Source of the DNA: Alloyangia pacifica
GTDB taxonomy: Bacteria; Pseudomonadota; Alphaproteobacteria; Rhodobacterales; Rhodobacteraceae
Assembly (NCBI RefSeq): GCF_020524285.1
Contig: NZ_JAIVKX010000004.1
Coordinates: 1-64,000 of the forward strand
Reading direction: 5' to 3'
DNA: 64,000 nt
Position 1 is the stretch's first letter, and every line of letters starts with the position of its first letter. Positions 1 through 9,607 of this stretch are shown piece after piece. The notes under the pieces are model-generated. The model searched no databases. It was not told where the DNA came from and worked only from the letters and a program-made list of their open reading frames with translations. Made by a program: the position numbers and the translations under genes.

Positions 1-124
1 GATCATGCGCCGCATCCTGCGCAAGATCGCCGAGAACGATTACGGCGCCTTGGGCGACACCTCCACCCTCGCCGACCCTTCCGTCGTCGACGACCTCATC
101 GAGAACCGCGCAAACAAGGGGTGA
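1..124 (+). CDS. acs: acetyl-CoA synthetase, C-terminal end only
   Basis: The last 40 codons of a gene that begins before the window, read from base 2 to a TGA at 122-124. The tail, ending in a [19 protein letters not shown] sequence, is the familiar C-terminus of AMP-forming acetyl-CoA synthetase (acetate + ATP + CoA to acetyl-CoA + AMP + PPi). The neighbours, adenylate kinase then DUF485 and the ActP acetate symporter, fit this. The catalytic parts are outside the window, so the call rests on the tail plus context. The stop codon lies inside the ribosome-binding region of the next gene, so the two are probably translationally coupled. Confidence 0.85.
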   Translation, partial: IMRRILRKIAENDYGALGDTSTLADPSVVDDLIENRANKG

Positions 125-129
125 GCGAG

Positions 130-813
130 ATGGATGCAACAACCGTGACCCGCGCCCCCGTGCTCATCCTTCTCGGCCCTCCGGGGGCCGGGAAAGGCAC
201 CCAGGCCCGCAAGCTCGAAAGCAAGTACGGGCTGGTGCAGCTCTCGACCGGCGACCTGCTGCGCGCCGCCGTGGCGCAGGGCACCGAGGCCGGCAAGCAG
301 GCCAAGGCGGTGATGGAAGCGGGCGAGCTGGTGAGCGACGAGATCGTCATCGCCATCCTGCGCGACCGCATCGCAGAGCCCGATTGCGCCAATGGCGTGA
401 TCCTCGATGGCTTTCCCCGCACCACCGTGCAGGCCGAGGCGCTGGACGCGCTGCTGGCCGAGAGCGGCCAGCGGATCAACGCGGCGATCAGCCTCGAGGT
501 GGATGACGCCGCCATGGTCGAGCGGATCTCGGGCCGCTACACCTGCGCCGGCTGCGGCGAGGGCTACCACGACACGTTCAAGACGCCGAGGGAGAGCGGC
601 GTCTGCGACACTTGCGGCGGGACCGAGATGAAACGCCGTGCCGATGACAAGGCGGAAACGGTGGCCTCGCGACTCGAGGCCTATCACGCCCAGACCGCCC
701 CGCTCATCGGCTACTACGAAGGCAAGGGCGCCCTGAGCCGCATCGACGCGATGGGCAAGATCGAGGAGATCGCCGCCGGGCTCGGCGCGATCGTCGAAAA
801 AGCGACGGGCTGA
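130..813 (+). CDS. adk: adenylate kinase with zinc-binding LID
   Basis: Converts AMP + ATP to 2 ADP in the cytoplasm. The P-loop GPPGAGKGT lies near the N-terminus, an LDGFPRT segment is present, and the LID carries two CxxC pairs (CAGC and CDTC), the zinc-finger LID form of the family. Length (227 aa) is normal. ATG at 130 is preferred because AAGGGG sits 9 bases upstream. A GTG at 121 overlapping the acs stop would add 3 residues and is also possible. Inference: placed between acs and actP, it may recycle the AMP that acetyl-CoA synthetase makes during growth on acetate. It could be a second copy beside a ribosomal-operon adk, which cannot be seen here. A short GC stem with TTTT follows at about 823-852 and might attenuate reading into the next gene. 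Confidence 0.93.
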   Translation: MDATTVTRAPVLILLGPPGAGKGTQARKLESKYGLVQLSTGDLLRAAVAQGTEAGKQAKAVMEAGELVSDEIVIAILRDRIAEPDCANGVILDGFPRTTVQAEALDALLAESGQRINAAISLEVDDAAMVERISGRYTCAGCGEGYHDTFKTPRESGVCDTCGGTEMKRRADDKAETVASRLEAYHAQTAPLIGYYEGKGALSRIDAMGKIEEIAAGLGAIVEKATG

Positions 814-869
814 TCCGTCGGAGGCCGCTCAAAGGAGGGGCGGCCGCATTTTCAGGAGGAGGAACCGCC

Positions 870-1157
870 ATGGCGGATCAATCAACGCACCATGCGCATG
901 ACGCCGAGGAGGCCGGCAAGGCCTACTGGTCGGCCAACCTGCGTCTCATCTTCATCAGCCTGATCATCTGGGCCCTGTGCAGCTTCGGCTTCGGCATCCT
1001 GCTGCGCCCGATGCTCTCGGGCATCTCGGTCGGCGGCTCGGACCTCGGGTTCTGGTTCGCCCAGCAGGGCAGCATCATCGTCTTCCTGGCACTGATCTTT
1101 TTCTATGCCTGGCGGATGAACAAGCTCGACCGTGAATACGGCGTGGACGAGGAGTAA
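870..1157 (+). CDS. DUF485 inner-membrane protein (YjcH-like)
   Basis: A 95-aa protein with two hydrophobic segments (about residues 25-48 and 65-86) and a charged C-terminus. This is the DUF485/YjcH form that nearly always precedes the acetate symporter gene actP. It starts at ATG 870 with an AGGAGGAGGA ribosome-binding site and ends 6 bases before actP, so the two are certainly co-transcribed. Its biochemical role is not established; association with ActP is the usual assumption. Note an extended acidic C-terminus and a histidine-rich N-terminus (HHAHD). Confidence 0.88.
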   Translation: MADQSTHHAHDAEEAGKAYWSANLRLIFISLIIWALCSFGFGILLRPMLSGISVGGSDLGFWFAQQGSIIVFLALIFFYAWRMNKLDREYGVDEE

Positions 1158-1163
1158 GGCGTC

Positions 1164-2945
1164 ATGGATCAGTTCACCATCAACCTGCTGTTCGTGGGCG
1201 CGTCCTTCGCGCTCTACATCGGCATCGCGATCTGGGCCCGTGCGGGCTCCACGTCGGAATTCTACGCCGCCGGACGCGGCGTGCACCCGGTCACCAACGG
1301 CATGGCGACGGCGGCAGACTGGATGTCGGCGGCCTCCTTCCTGTCGATGGCGGGCCTCATCGCCTTCACCGGCTATGACAACTCGGCCTACCTGATGGGC
1401 TGGACCGGCGGCTATGTGCTGCTGGCGCTGCTGCTCGCGCCCTACCTGCGCAAATTCGGCAAGTTCACCGTCTCCGAGTTCATCGGCGACCGTTTCTACT
1501 CGCCGACCGCGCGCCTTGTGGCCGTGATCTGCCTGATCATCGCCTCGACCACCTATGTGATCGGCCAGATGACCGGCGTCGGCGTGGCCTTCGGCCGCTT
1601 CCTCGAGGTGTCGAGCACCACCGGCCTGCTGATCGGTGCGGTGATCGTGTTTGCCTACGCCGTGTTCGGCGGCATGAAGGGCGTGACCTACACGCAGGTC
1701 GCGCAATACATCGTGCTGATCCTCGCCTACACCATCCCGGCGATCTTCATCTCGCTGCAGCTGACCGGCAACCCGATCCCGGGCCTCGGCCTCTTCGGCA
1801 CCGACCAGGCCTCGGGTGAGCCGCTGCTGGCCAAGCTCGACCAGATCGTGCGCGAACTGGGCTTCGGCGAATACACCGCCCACAACGGCGACACGCTCAA
1901 CATGGTGCTCTTCACCCTGTCGCTGATGATCGGCACCGCCGGCCTGCCGCACGTGATCATGCGCTTCTTCACCGTGCCCAAGGTGGCCGACGCGCGCTGG
2001 TCCGCCGGCTGGGCACTGGTGTTCATCGCCCTGCTCTACCTGACGGCCCCGGCCGTGGGCGCGATGGCACGCCTCAACATCACCCAGCAGTTCTGGCCGG
2101 AAGGCACTGCGGGTCAGGCCGTCTCGCTCGAGCAGATCGAGAACGATCCGGCCTACGACTGGATGGCCACCTGGCAGCAGACCGGCCTTCTGGGCTGGGA
2201 AGACCTGAACGGTGACGGCCGCATCCAGTACTACAACGACAAGAACGCCGCGATGCAGGAGAAGGCGACCGCCGAGGGCTGGTCCGGCAACGAGTTGACC
2301 AACTTCAACAACGACATCCTCGTGCTCGCCAACCCGGAGATCGCCAACCTTCCGAGCTGGGTGATCGGCCTCGTCGCTGCCGGCGGTCTTGCCGCAGCGC
2401 TGTCGACCGCCGCCGGCCTGCTGCTCGCCATTTCCTCGGCGGTCAGCCACGACCTGATCAAGGGGCAGATCAACCCGGCGATCTCGGAAAAGGGTGAGCT
2501 TCTGTCGGCACGGATCGCCATGGCCGTGGCCATCGCCGTCGCCACCTGGCTGGGCCTCAACCCCCCGGGCTTCGCGGCGCAGACCGTGGCGCTGGCCTTC
2601 GGCCTTGCCGCAGCCTCGATCTTCCCGGCGCTGATGATGGGCATCTTCTCGAAGGTGAACAACAAGGGCGCCGTGGCAGGCATGCTCTCGGGTCTGATCG
2701 TCACCCTGCTCTACATCTTCCTGCACAAGGGCTGGTTCTTCATCCCCGACACCAACAGCTTCACCGACGCCGACCCGCTGCTCGGCACCATCAAGTCGAC
2801 CTCGTTCGGTGCGGTGGGTGCCCTGGTGAATTTCGCGGTGGCCTTCACGGTCTCGGCGATGAGCAAGCCGATCCCGCAGGAAATCTCCGAGTTGGTGGAA
2901 AGCGTGCGCGTTCCGCGCGGCGCGGGCGCAGCCCAGGATCACTGA
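1164..2945 (+). CDS. actP: cation/acetate symporter
   Basis: Solute:sodium symporter family protein of 593 aa with about 13 membrane segments. The N-terminus matches the sodium-solute symporter pattern, including a FYAAGR segment near residue 34 and ADWMSAASFLSMAG at about residue 51. A loop at about residues 310-395 is predicted soluble and acidic. It carries DLNGDGRIQYYND, which resembles an EF-hand calcium loop. The gene starts 6 bases after the DUF485 stop with GAGGAG upstream. The acs-adk-DUF485-actP order indicates acetate, and perhaps other short carboxylate, uptake coupled to activation. A strong intrinsic terminator follows. Confidence 0.93.
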   Translation: MDQFTINLLFVGASFALYIGIAIWARAGSTSEFYAAGRGVHPVTNGMATAADWMSAASFLSMAGLIAFTGYDNSAYLMGWTGGYVLLALLLAPYLRKFGKFTVSEFIGDRFYSPTARLVAVICLIIASTTYVIGQMTGVGVAFGRFLEVSSTTGLLIGAVIVFAYAVFGGMKGVTYTQVAQYIVLILAYTIPAIFISLQLTGNPIPGLGLFGTDQASGEPLLAKLDQIVRELGFGEYTAHNGDTLNMVLFTLSLMIGTAGLPHVIMRFFTVPKVADARWSAGWALVFIALLYLTAPAVGAMARLNITQQFWPEGTAGQAVSLEQIENDPAYDWMATWQQTGLLGWEDLNGDGRIQYYNDKNAAMQEKATAEGWSGNELTNFNNDILVLANPEIANLPSWVIGLVAAGGLAAALSTAAGLLLAISSAVSHDLIKGQINPAISEKGELLSARIAMAVAIAVATWLGLNPPGFAAQTVALAFGLAAASIFPALMMGIFSKVNNKGAVAGMLSGLIVTLLYIFLHKGWFFIPDTNSFTDADPLLGTIKSTSFGAVGALVNFAVAFTVSAMSKPIPQEISELVESVRVPRGAGAAQDH

Positions 2946-2994
2946 CCGGTGATGGCAGACGGGGGCGTGGCTGCGCCCTCGCCCTAGGCAAATG

Positions 2995-3028
2995 TCCCGT
3001 CCCGCGCTATGCCGGGACGGGATTTTTT
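2995..3028 (+). terminator. intrinsic terminator of the acs-actP operon
   Basis: A perfect 10-bp stem (2995-3004 with 3013-3022) with an 8-base loop is followed directly by six T. It ends the acetate operon 50 bases after actP. An in-frame ATG at 3009 lies inside this hairpin, which argues against it as the start of the next gene. Confidence 0.93.
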
Positions 3029-3068
3029 CTTCCGCGATTGCCCCTTATCGCACCAGAGGAGCGCCAAG

Positions 3069-4892
3069 ATGCCGATTGAGCCCGACGACCTGCGCCGTTT
3101 CCTGACCTCGGTGCACCCCTACGACGCGCTGGAGACAGACGCGCTCGACGTGCTGGTGCCGCAGTTCCTGACCCGCACCTACAAGCCGGGCGAGGAGATC
3201 TACGCCGTCGGCACGCAGCTCGAGGGGCTCTACCTCGTGCACACTGGGCAGGTGGAGATTCGCGACGAGAACGGCGTCGCCGTCTCGCTGCTGGGCACGC
3301 GCAACTCCTTCGGCGAGCGCGGGCTGATGCGCGAGGGGCTGGCCGCCACCACCGCCAGCGCGCTCGACGACACGGTGCTGCTGCTGCTGCCCGCCTATGC
3401 CTTCCGCGCGCTGGTGACCGAACACGCCGCCGCCCGCCGCTTCTTCGACCGCTCGCGCGCCGCGCGGCCGCGCAGGTCCGACCTCGCGCACAGCCGGGTC
3501 GAGACTCTGATGGCCCGCGCCCCGCTGACCATCCCGCCCGAGACCCCGGCGCAGCAGGCGGCGCTGATGATGCGCGAAGAGGGCGTCTCGTCGCTCTGCA
3601 TCACCCGCGGCCGCGACCTGATCGGCATCGTCACCATCCGCGACATCTCGAACAAGGTGGTGGCCGGCGGCATGGACACCAATATTCCGGTCGCCGACAT
3701 CATGACCCACGAGCCGGTGACCCTGCCGCCCTCGGCAATCGGCTCGGACGTGCTGCACACGATGGTCGAGCGCCGCATTGGCCACGTGCCGATCACCGAC
3801 GCCGGGCAGCTGGTGGGCATCGTCACCCAGACCGACCTCACCCGCTTCCAGGCCGTCAGTTCGGCCGAGCTTGTGGCCGCCATCGCCCGCGCCCGCAGCC
3901 CCGAGCAGATGGCCGAAACCACCGCGCGCATCCCGCAGTTGCTGGCGCAACTCGTCGCCGGCGGCAACCGCCACGAGGTCACCACCCGGCTGATCACCGA
4001 CATCGCCGACACGGTCACCCGCCGCCTGCTGTCGCTCGCCGAAGAGGATCTGGGCACCGCCCCGGTGCCCTGGCTCTGGCTGGCCTGCGGCTCGCAGGGG
4101 CGGCAGGAGCAGACCGGCGTGTCGGACCAGGACAATTGCATGATCCTCGACGACAGCGCCACCGAGCGGGACATGGAATACTTCGCGGAGATGGCGAAGT
4201 TCGTCTGCGATGGTCTTGACAAGGTTGGATATTTCAACTGTCCCGGCGAGATGATGGCGACCAACCCGCGCTGGCTGCAGCCGCTTTCGACATGGCGGGG
4301 CTACTTCAAGAACTGGATCGACAAGCCGGTCCCCGAGGCGCAGATGCTGGCCTCGGTGATGTTCGACCTGCGCCCCATCGGCGGCACCAAGTCGCTGTTC
4401 GAGGAGCTGCAGGAAGAGACATTGGAGGCGGCCGCGAAGAACTCCATCTTCGTCGCCCACATGGTCTCCAATTCGCTCAAGCACACGCCGCCGCTGGGCC
4501 TGTTGCGCGGCTTTGCCACGATCCGATCCGGCGAGCACAAGAACACCGTCGATCTCAAGCACAACGGCGTGGTGCCTGTGGTCGATCTCGCACGGGTCTA
4601 CGCCCTGCAGGGCCGCCTGCCCGAGGTCAGCACCCGCGCCCGTCTCGAGGCGGCCATCGCCGCCGGGGTGGTCTCGGGCAGCGGCGGGCAGGATCTGCTC
4701 GATGCCTACGACCTGATCGCCGAAACCCGGCTCGAGCATCAGGCCAGGCTGGTCAAGCGCGGCGAAAAACCCGACAACTATCTCGCGCCGTCCGACCTGT
4801 CGGACTTCGAGCGCAGCCACCTGCGCGACGCCTTCGTGGTGATCAAGTCGATGCAATCGGCGATCGGCCACGGGCGCGGCATGCTGGGCTAA
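3069..4892 (+). CDS. cNMP-binding / CBS-pair / DUF294 nucleotidyltransferase signalling protein
   Basis: A 607-aa cytoplasmic protein. Domain order: a cyclic-nucleotide-binding domain (about 15-130); two CBS motifs (about 148-270, each with a GIVT segment); a GlnD-like nucleotidyltransferase core at about 340-360 (GSQGRQEQ, then DQDN); and an all-helical DUF294 C-terminal domain. Start: ATG 3069 with AGAGGAG upstream; an in-frame ATG at 3009 is inside the preceding terminator. Proteins of this architecture recur beside actP and a DnaQ-like exonuclease in many proteobacteria. The ligand and the substrate of the transferase domain are not known to me. The GS...D-x-D residues expected for catalysis are present, so it need not be a pseudoenzyme. 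Probably co-transcribed with the next two genes (19 bp, then a 4-base overlap). Confidence 0.88.
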   Translation: MPIEPDDLRRFLTSVHPYDALETDALDVLVPQFLTRTYKPGEEIYAVGTQLEGLYLVHTGQVEIRDENGVAVSLLGTRNSFGERGLMREGLAATTASALDDTVLLLLPAYAFRALVTEHAAARRFFDRSRAARPRRSDLAHSRVETLMARAPLTIPPETPAQQAALMMREEGVSSLCITRGRDLIGIVTIRDISNKVVAGGMDTNIPVADIMTHEPVTLPPSAIGSDVLHTMVERRIGHVPITDAGQLVGIVTQTDLTRFQAVSSAELVAAIARARSPEQMAETTARIPQLLAQLVAGGNRHEVTTRLITDIADTVTRRLLSLAEEDLGTAPVPWLWLACGSQGRQEQTGVSDQDNCMILDDSATERDMEYFAEMAKFVCDGLDKVGYFNCPGEMMATNPRWLQPLSTWRGYFKNWIDKPVPEAQMLASVMFDLRPIGGTKSLFEELQEETLEAAAKNSIFVAHMVSNSLKHTPPLGLLRGFATIRSGEHKNTVDLKHNGVVPVVDLARVYALQGRLPEVSTRARLEAAIAAGVVSGSGGQDLLDAYDLIAETRLEHQARLVKRGEKPDNYLAPSDLSDFERSHLRDAFVVIKSMQSAIGHGRGMLG

Positions 4893-4911
4893 GGACAACG
4901 AGGGGGGAGAA

Positions 4912-5418
4912 ATGTTCTACGAATTGATCGCCGTGCTGGTGGCCGGTCTTGCCGGGGCCGGCGTGGTGATGCTGCTGAGTAAGGCCACCGGCGGGCGGCT
5001 GCCGCGCTGGATGATCCCGGTGGGTGCGGGCGCGGCCATGCTGGCGACCTCGATCGCCAATGAATACGGCTGGTACGGAAGCGCGGCAAACGCCCTGCCC
5101 GCCGGTGTCGAGGTGGTCGAGACCCACGAGGCGCGCGCGCTCTGGCGGCCTTGGACCTACGCCGTGCCGATGACGGATCGCTTCATCGCCGTCGATGCCG
5201 CCGGGCGGCGCGAGAACGCGCAGACGCCGGGGCTCTATCTCGCCGATCTCTACTTCTTCACCCGCTGGCAGCCGACGCAGGTGGTCGAGGTCATGGTCGA
5301 CTGCCCCGGCGGCCGCCGTGCCGATCCCATGGGCGGCGACGGCGGGGATCCACGCTGGCGCGAAGTCGGCCCCGAGGACAGCATCGTCGCCGCGGTCTGC
5401 TCGGAGGCGCGCACGTGA
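4912..5418 (+). CDS. conserved hypothetical membrane protein
   Basis: A 168-aa protein with two N-terminal hydrophobic segments (about 3-22 and 33-50) followed by a soluble domain that would lie outside the membrane. The soluble part carries two cysteines (in DCPGG and VCSEA) that could pair. I do not recognise the family. It starts at ATG 4912 behind AGGGGGGAGA and its stop overlaps the GTG start of the exonuclease gene (GTGA). It is therefore part of a three-gene unit with the cNMP/CBS protein and the exonuclease, and may be a membrane partner of one of them. Confidence 0.8.
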   Translation: MFYELIAVLVAGLAGAGVVMLLSKATGGRLPRWMIPVGAGAAMLATSIANEYGWYGSAANALPAGVEVVETHEARALWRPWTYAVPMTDRFIAVDAAGRRENAQTPGLYLADLYFFTRWQPTQVVEVMVDCPGGRRADPMGGDGGDPRWREVGPEDSIVAAVCSEART

Positions 5419-6821
5419 CCCATCTGAGCCTGCGCCTGCGCGTCTTCCTCTTCTTCGTCCTGATTGCGGTCGGCGGCGCGGGGATCACGGCGCTGGCGCT
5501 CTGGCTCGGCTACGGGCGCGCGCTCGCCACCACCCCGGCGAACGGCTTCGTCTTTGCCGGTATCCTCGCCGTCTTCGGCATCGTGGCGCTGAGCGTCGGG
5601 ATCTGGCTGCTGTTCGACGAGAACGTCGCCAAGCCGGTCGAGCGCATCGCCTCGGAAATGCGGGTGCGTGCCCATGCCGGGGTCGAGAAGCAGGTCGACA
5701 CCCACGGCGCGCGCTATCTCGGCGATCTGGCGCATGCCGCCGAGGCGGTCTCGGCGCGGCTGTCGGAAACCGCGCTGGCCTCGGCGCAGCGGGTGGCCGA
5801 GGAGACCGCGCAGCTCGCCGCCGACAAGGAGCGGTTGACCGCCCTGCTCACCGAGATCCCGGTGGCGACGATCATGGTCAGCCCCAAGGGCCGCATCGTG
5901 CTCTACGACGGGCAGGCCGCCGAGGTGCTGAGCCAGATCCACGTGCCGCGGCTGAACGCGCCGGTCACCGATTATTTCCTCGCCGCCGGGGTCGAGGCGG
6001 CGGTGCGCGAGCTGCACCGCACCGGTCGCGAGGTCTCGCTCACCCTGCGCTCGGTCGACGAGCTGCAGAGCTACCGCGGCCGGATGAAGCCGCTCGACGC
6101 GGGCGGCTACCTGCTGATCATCGACGAGGCCGAGGCCCGGATCGCGCCGCAGGCCGAGCGCCCCATGGTCTTCGACTTCTCGCTGCTCACAGCCCCCGCG
6201 CCCGCCGCGCTCGAGGACACGCCGCTGCGCGCGCTGACCTACGTGGTCTTCGACACCGAGACGACCGGGCTCCTGCCGCACAAGGACGAGGTGGTGCAGA
6301 TCGGCGCGGTGCGGGTGGTGAGCGGCAAGATCGTGCCCGGCGAGCAGATGGACCAACTGGTCGATCCCGGCATGAAAATCCCGCAGAGCTCGACCAAGGT
6401 GCACAAGGTGACCGATGCCATGGTGCACGGCCAGCCGGATATCGTCGAAGCCGGGCGGCGCTTTCACCACTTCGCCCGCGGCGCGGTGATCGTGGCGCAT
6501 AATGCGCCCTTCGACATGGCCTTCCTGCGCCGCCACCAGTCCCGCATGGGCGTGGCGTGGAGCAACCCCATCCTCGACACGGTGCTGCTTTCGGCGGTGC
6601 TCTTCGGGGCGAGCCAGACCCACACGCTCGACGCGCTCTGCGAACGGCTCGGCGTCATCATCCCGCCCGCCCTGCGCCACACCGCGCTCGGCGATGCGCA
6701 GGCCACCGCCGAGGTGCTGGTCAGGATGCTGCCGATGCTGGAAGCGCAGGGGATGACCACCTTCGGCGAGGTGCTGGCGCAGACCCGGCAGCACGGGCAA
6801 CTTCTGGAAGACCTGAACTGA
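5415..6821 (+). CDS. membrane-anchored 3'-5' exonuclease (DnaQ/PolC-epsilon type) with N-terminal sensor-like region
   Basis: A 468-aa protein. Two N-terminal membrane segments (about 8-30 and 43-65) are followed by a HAMP-like linker and helix (about 66-140), a PAS-like stretch (about 145-245), then a DEDDh exonuclease domain. Exo I is FDTETTG near 278, Exo II HNAPFDMAFL near 361, and Exo III HTALGDAQAT near 421; all four acidic residues and the histidine are visible. GTG 5415 overlaps the previous stop. This is not a replicative proofreading subunit in form. The membrane anchor and sensor-like middle suggest a signal-responsive nuclease or nanoRNA/dinucleotide hydrolase (inference). Its last 101 bases overlap the 3' end of the convergent minus-strand gene. 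Confidence 0.87.
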   Translation: MTHLSLRLRVFLFFVLIAVGGAGITALALWLGYGRALATTPANGFVFAGILAVFGIVALSVGIWLLFDENVAKPVERIASEMRVRAHAGVEKQVDTHGARYLGDLAHAAEAVSARLSETALASAQRVAEETAQLAADKERLTALLTEIPVATIMVSPKGRIVLYDGQAAEVLSQIHVPRLNAPVTDYFLAAGVEAAVRELHRTGREVSLTLRSVDELQSYRGRMKPLDAGGYLLIIDEAEARIAPQAERPMVFDFSLLTAPAPAALEDTPLRALTYVVFDTETTGLLPHKDEVVQIGAVRVVSGKIVPGEQMDQLVDPGMKIPQSSTKVHKVTDAMVHGQPDIVEAGRRFHHFARGAVIVAHNAPFDMAFLRRHQSRMGVAWSNPILDTVLLSAVLFGASQTHTLDALCERLGVIIPPALRHTALGDAQATAEVLVRMLPMLEAQGMTTFGEVLAQTRQHGQLLEDLN

Positions 6822-7596
6822 GGCCGTCGAGCGCGGCCTGAATGGACTCGCGTGGTGCGCTCCCGAGCTGCATGCGTGCCAACGCCGCGAGCCTTGGTTC
6901 CAGCGCCCTCAGCCCCGCATGCAGCGCGATGGCGCGGGGGATCACACGGCCCTCGCCCAGGCCCGCACCTGCCCCGGGCAGCGGCCAGTAGGCGCAGACC
7001 GGCGGCGGCATCTGCACGGCAACCGGAAGCGCCTGCGCCGAGGCGGCATCGAGGGCGATCACCAGGTCCGCCGCCCCGCCCGCTGCCCCGATCGGCACGC
7101 CGCCCGGCGGCGGCACGCCCCAGACGTCAAGCAGCGCCAGCAGCAGCGGATCATAGGCGGAGGCGGGATCCAATCCCGCCGCGTGCAGCCGGAGCTTGCC
7201 CCAGAGCCGCCGCCGCGCCAGCGCCGCAGCGAGCGGCGACAGCAGCGCCCCGTCCGAGCAGAGGAACAGCAGCCGCAACCTGCCCGCCGCGGCACGCTCC
7301 GGCACACCGCCCGCCCGCCCGAGGGCCAGCTCCGCCCCGAGAACCTCGATCATATACGCCAGCGCCCCCGGCACCGCGTGATAGAGCCGCAGCGGCCCGC
7401 GCACCCGTTGCACCAGCAGCCCCGCCTCGCAGAGCGCCGCGAGATGTGCCGAGAGCGTCGACGGCGGCACCCCCAGCGCCCGCGCCAGATCACCCGCCGC
7501 CAGCGGGTGCGGCAGGTGACGGATGAGCAGCCGCACCACCCGCAGGCGCAGCGGGTTGCCGAGCAGCGCAAGACGGGCGAGGCAGAGCGGGTCCAT
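6721..7596 (-). CDS. ArsR-type HTH fused to a degenerate low-molecular-weight phosphatase/arsenate reductase-like domain
   Basis: A 291-aa protein. An ArsR-like winged helix (about 5-85, with a PPSTLSAHLAAL recognition helix) is joined to a domain beginning LRLLFLCSDG near residue 108, the position of the P-loop of LMW protein-tyrosine phosphatases and ArsC. The nucleophile-like C113 is present. The arginine expected at the end of C-x5-R (residue 119) is leucine, so phosphatase or arsenate reductase activity is doubtful; the domain may act as a sensor. Start ATG 7596 is the first codon giving a normal ArsR N-terminus. No arsenic-resistance gene is adjacent. The 3' end overlaps the exonuclease gene tail-to-tail, and the last 30 or so residues may be non-functional extension. 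Confidence 0.72.
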   Translation of the reverse strand: MDPLCLARLALLGNPLRLRVVRLLIRHLPHPLAAGDLARALGVPPSTLSAHLAALCEAGLLVQRVRGPLRLYHAVPGALAYMIEVLGAELALGRAGGVPERAAAGRLRLLFLCSDGALLSPLAAALARRRLWGKLRLHAAGLDPASAYDPLLLALLDVWGVPPPGGVPIGAAGGAADLVIALDAASAQALPVAVQMPPPVCAYWPLPGAGAGLGEGRVIPRAIALHAGLRALEPRLAALARMQLGSAPRESIQAALDGLSSGLPEVARAAGSAPAPRRRWSSPALPASAAS

Positions 7597-7658
7597 GCCT
7601 CCCGCATAACGCAGCCCGCTTGAAGGCGGGGTTAACGATAGCGCCCGCACGCGCCCAC

Positions 7659-7687
7659 TTGACCTTTCCCCGGCGCGGCCCTAGCGC
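7659..7687 (+). promoter_or_regulatory. predicted promoter giving a leaderless ABC-F mRNA
   Basis: TTGACC at 7659-7664, a 17-bp spacer and TAGCGC at 7682-7687. Transcription would begin 6-8 bases later, at or next to the ATG at 7695. No purine-rich ribosome-binding site precedes that ATG, which fits a leaderless message. Prediction from sequence only. Confidence 0.5.
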
Positions 7688-7694
7688 TCTGGGC

Positions 7695-9521
<1,827 letters not shown>

Positions 9522-9560
9522 CCCCGACCTGTGTCCGGGCCAACTCCGGCCCGCCACGGC

Positions 9561-9604
9561 CAATTCTCCTCGAGGAGAGTTGCAAGAGCCTCCGAAGGCT
9601 CTTG
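9561..9604. repeat. two adjacent hairpins between convergent genes
   Basis: A near-perfect 22-bp palindrome (9561-9582, one wobble) abuts a second hairpin with a perfect 9-bp stem and CCGA loop (9583-9604). They lie between the 3' ends of the ABC-F gene and the AbrB-type gene. There is no T tract on either side, so they may be a bidirectional terminator without U-run or a REP-like element. Confidence 0.6.
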
Positions 9605-9607
9605 CCC

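Noticed and set aside
882-2942. A 686-codon open frame on the minus strand opposite actP, and similar long antisense frames at 3045-4898, 5250-6800, 8082-10175, 23372-27220 and 62314-63924
   Set aside because: These are mirrors of real genes in GC-rich DNA: the opposite strand has few stop codons. The proteins are rich in His, Arg, Gly and Asp and lack domains.
6852-7526. Plus-strand frame of 224 codons opposite the ArsR-like fusion
   Set aside because: Extreme Arg/Pro/Ala content, antisense to a gene with a recognisable HTH; no start signals.
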